Source: Rutidosis leptorrhynchoides
Taxonomy: Eukaryota > Streptophyta > Magnoliopsida > Asterales > Asteraceae
Reading direction: 5' to 3'
NCBI RefSeq assembly: GCF_046630445.1
Contig: NC_092341.1
Coordinates: 260,060,501-260,124,500 of the forward strand
Length of the DNA: 64,000 bases
Position numbers and translations under genes: made by a program. How positions within the stretch are numbered: position 1 is the first letter of the stretch; each line of letters opens with the position of its first letter. Below, in pieces: positions 61,032-64,000 of the stretch. The notes under the pieces are model-generated. The model was given only the letters and a program-made list of their open reading frames with translations. It did no database searches and had not been told where the DNA came from.

Positions 61032-62529
61032 GAGGAATATTTAGCTTTTATATTAACATGTTATATTGTACATCTTTCAATTCCGATTCAGCAGTCATTT
61101 ACTATCCTACTTACATCCATAGATATATGAATCCGTTCACCACAGAATAACCATTTTCATTCAATTTCATATTTGGATTTTGACTTATCAGAATCCAACA
61201 AGTGGCATAATGAAGAAAACATTTTACAAAATAAAATTTGTTAGAAACAGACAAATTAACTATGAGGAAATTTGTTAAGAATCCACGCTAACAAAATCCT
61301 AGCTAACTGTTCCTAGCTAACTGTTAATTCCGTATTACATTTTATTTATCACAATTTATTTATCGCAATTTAATTATCGCAATTTATTTATAGCAATTTA
61401 AATTCTCGTAATTTTATTTATCGTCATTTAATTTCTGTTATTTATTTTACGCACTTTATCGGGACACGTATATAATGTTTTGACATATCATATCGACGTC
61501 ATCTATATATATTATTTGGAATAACCATAGACACTCTATATGATGTAATGCTCGAGTTTGCTATACAAGGTTGAGGTTGATTCTCAAATAATTTATATAC
61601 TTTGAGTTGTGATCGAGTATGAGACATGTATATAATGGGTCACGACATGTATTAATTAATTCGAATATTATATTTTAAACTATATATGAATTATTGAACT
61701 GTTAACTGTGGACTATCAACTGTGGACTACTAACATTGGACAATTAAAATGAATTAAAATACTGATTATAACATATGAAACTAAATAATTCTTCAAGTTT
61801 GCCACTTGATTTCATCTTAAACCTCATTTGTATCTTGACGATTACAATCTGCGTTCAAAACTTTAATGATTCTTGAAAACACCTCAATCTAGAGGATGAA
61901 CCAACCACACTTCATCTACGAAAGAAAAGGTTGATGCAAATAGTTATGCACCTGAAAAACTCTCAGAACCTGAGTAAACGTTTAACACACATATCTGTGC
62001 TAGCTCCTTTGGGATTGCTATTACCGAAAATAACATTGCAATTCTTTTCCAAATTAGCCAATTTTGTCACAGCTTCAGCAAATCAAACTTCGACTTTCAC
62101 TCGGATTAGCCTTATTATAACCTTGATATATAAGTTTGCCTTTCGTCATTGTTATCGAGGAACCTTTTATATTCCGCCACATTAGCAGTAAACTTACCAA
62201 CAACTTCATTGATCTTTGATTTTTTTTTCTTTCGAAAAATCATTTTATTCATTGAAATCCTATCATGTACTCATCTACATCTTGTAACAATAATTGCCAT
62301 ACCAACTACCGGGAATCGGCAATCAGTATTTTGAATCTCGCAACGTTGCTACATCGACCGATATATGTATACATATAACATTTATCTCTTAGAATTATGA
62401 TCTTCCATTCTGAAATTCTGAAAAGCACCCAGTCTACAAATCAATACTTCAAATTCTGAAAAAGCTGAATACAACAGCAAAAACTGTACACGACCTTAAC
62501 AGTCGAAGGTATAAAGATAAAGAATAAGT

Positions 62530-62781
62530 GTGTTGGCAAAGCTCAGAAAAGTTGGAACTAGAAAACGAATTAAACAAACCATGAAGGAGGCTGTGGACAA
62601 ATCACAAAGACTAAACCTGCCCTCAAAGAATCCAAATGATTCAGTACCTGCTGAAGTTATTAACAAATACCTTGCTCCTGACTCCACACCTTTACGGACA
62701 AATCTTCTTCATCATGCTTCGATATTTGAAATTCTAAGACATCATCGTATCTTTCATTATAAATATCCTCGATATTTCTGA
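62530..62781 (+). CDS. Conserved sense ORF in E6, KEAVDKSQ block (unknown)
   Basis: 83 codons. Residues ~18-48 (MKEAVDKSQRLNLPSKNPND onward, ending VINKYL) match E4's ORF at 30142-30342 almost residue for residue, and both end in PRYF. The start at 62530 lies in a stretch that is shifted relative to E4, so the real upstream coding part is lost. Function unknown; may be a captured host exon. Confidence 0.4.
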   Translation: MLAKLRKVGTRKRIKQTMKEAVDKSQRLNLPSKNPNDSVPAEVINKYLAPDSTPLRTNLLHHASIFEILRHHRIFHYKYPRYF

Positions 62782-63310
62782 GGATATCTTCATAACTATT
62801 TTTATGTGAAATCAATTATCTCTTCACAATATCAGTGTTATATCATAAAGGAAACTGTTTTAGTTTCTAAATTATGAAAAATTCGAAATTTATAGTATGA
62901 ATGTTTTTGAAGTAGTGTTGGGAACTGATGCATGAGTTAGTATGATATAATGACACTTGACCAACGTGATTATATTACAGTAAGTCATGCTGAGTTTTTA
63001 ATGGAATGTGATGATTCACAGATCATAACGTCATCATGTGCTATGTTACATAACTCTTTCATTCTGCCTAACTTCTGAACATATCAAGAAAATATATTTC
63101 TTGATAGTTCTATTCTCAGTAATTCTGGTAATTTGACAAACTAAATCGTGCTATTACGTTCTTTTTTGTTTAGAACATTAAGTTCATTCTAAACTCCATA
63201 CTTACGAATTCTGGACCATTACTCGCTTTACTAGAGGTCGAGAAGAGAATAAAAAGGCAAAGAGCTTCAAAATATAAGAGAAAATATAAAGCCCAATAAC
63301 AACACGGAGG

Positions 63311-63484
63311 TTACAAACCGTTGATATTAATATGAATAGCAATATAAAGAGACGGTAGAATTAAGAATAGTATCACCCCAAGGTAATAGTAGGAGTAAAC
63401 AGATTTTTCTGGTGGAAGATTGAAAAGAAGGATGACAGGAATGATAATTAGGAAAATATCAAGGATTAGAACTGGATTAAACAT
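63311..63484 (-). CDS. Small two-membrane-segment ORF, antisense in E6
   Basis: 57 codons plus stop from the Met at 63484 (an in-frame Met two codons earlier is also possible). Two hydrophobic segments around LPPEKSVYSYYY. Homologous to the ORF at 29347-29511 in E4, and likewise antisense to its element. It ends 430 bp before the polypurine motif. No known family recognised. Confidence 0.45.
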   Translation of the reverse strand: MFNPVLILDIFLIIIPVILLFNLPPEKSVYSYYYLGVILFLILPSLYIAIHININGL

Positions 63485-63877
63485 TTTCATAATCTTTTGG
63501 ATGTATGAACTAAGAAAGAGAGTATAGGAATGGTGAGAATAATGGAACGGAAGAGTTTAATTTATAATGGAAATATCAGACAGAGTAATCGAGACAGATC
63601 ACCGTATTTAATTATAGAGATCTTAATTTCCTGAATCACCGAAGAATTAAATCTTATATAGATTACGAAGATTTTCTCTAAATCCCTTGAATTTCGAAAA
63701 TCCACCGTGACTACGTCAAAAGTTAAATCTCTATTTCACTCTTTTGTGATAACTTCACTCATACGCTTTGAATAATCGAATTGTTTTATCTGTATTACTC
63801 AATAATGATAAAACTCTACGTATCAACTCATATTCTTCATGAAAACATTTTTATTGTTAGCCATGACCACTTCACTC

Positions 63878-63913
63878 AAATTTTGGGACGAAATTTCTTT
63901 AACGGGTAGGTAC
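63878..63913 (+). other. E6 pre-polypurine hairpin and polypurine motif
   Basis: AAATTTTG-GGA-CGAAATTT at 63878-63896; the one change from E3's stem turns a C-G pair into a U-G pair in RNA. Then TTTAACGGGTAGGTAC to the 3' LTR. Confidence 0.6.
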
Positions 63914-64000
63914 TGTGACGACTCGGAAATTTTTGACTAAATTTAAACTTAATCTTTATATGTTTCCAACACGATAAGCAAAGTCTGTTATGCGGAATTT
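63914..64000 (+). repeat. E6 3' LTR (start only)
   Basis: First 87 bases, TGTGACGACTCGG onward, matching 56836-56922 with a few differences; cut by the window end. Confidence 0.88.

Larger units (their letters stand above)
56836..64000 (+). mobile_element. E6: non-autonomous LTR retrotransposon, same family as E4 (3' end outside window)
   Basis: 5' LTR 56836-59842 and the first 87 bases of the 3' LTR (63914-64000) share the start TGTGACGACYC. Internal 59843-63913 (4.07 kb) has PBS, a degenerate pre-gag ORF and the polypurine motifs but no gag-pol. It is homologous to E4's internal region at several places (e.g. 62915-63050 to 29880-30010). It interrupts LTR E7. The right flank is not visible, so the target duplication cannot be tested. 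Confidence 0.88.

Overview
The window is plant nuclear DNA, from a eudicot. The evidence is seven long-LTR Ty3/gypsy (Metaviridae) copies of chromovirus/Tekay type, primed by initiator-tRNA-Met sites, plus one interrupted gene with GT-AG introns. Asteraceae is plausible from the repeat style and the F-box type, but nothing here proves it.

The left ~47.8 kb is one nested stack of LTR retrotransposons. I name them E1 to E7. E2 (minus strand, 6831-47820) is the oldest host element. E1 (minus, 1-6830) sits inside E2's 3' LTR and runs off the left edge. E4 (minus, 14637-44309, target duplication GGGTA) landed in a small acidic pre-gag ORF of E2. E3 (plus, 15401-26664, duplication CAAAT) sits in E4's left LTR, and E5 (minus, 34566-43433, duplication ATTAA) in E4's right LTR. 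LTR divergence fits this order: about 3% for E2, about 1% for E4, under or near 1% for E3 and E5.

E2, E3 and E5 carry nearly complete gag-pol with a protease-RT-RNase H-integrase order. Each is broken by only one to three lesions. E1 is coding-dead, yet its comparable LTR stretches are identical. E4 and E6 are one non-autonomous family with ~3 kb LTRs and no gag-pol. E2 also carries an intact F-box gene between its pre-gag ORF and gag.

From 47821 to 54218 is the only host-gene island: an apparently intact 11-exon leucine-rich-repeat receptor kinase of the NIK group (subfamily LRR-II) on the minus strand, 48717-52715, with three MITE-like elements in and around it. The right end is a partial LTR (E7, from 54219) interrupted by E6 (plus, from 56836), whose 3' LTR begins at 63914 and leaves the window.

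The most unusual signals are cis-structures and small ORFs shared between the elements: a hairpin next to the polypurine tract and a hairpin in the LTR, both with compensatory stem changes; a second copy of the polypurine-tract motif upstream of gag; and a two-membrane-segment antisense ORF plus a sense ORF, both conserved between E4 and E6.
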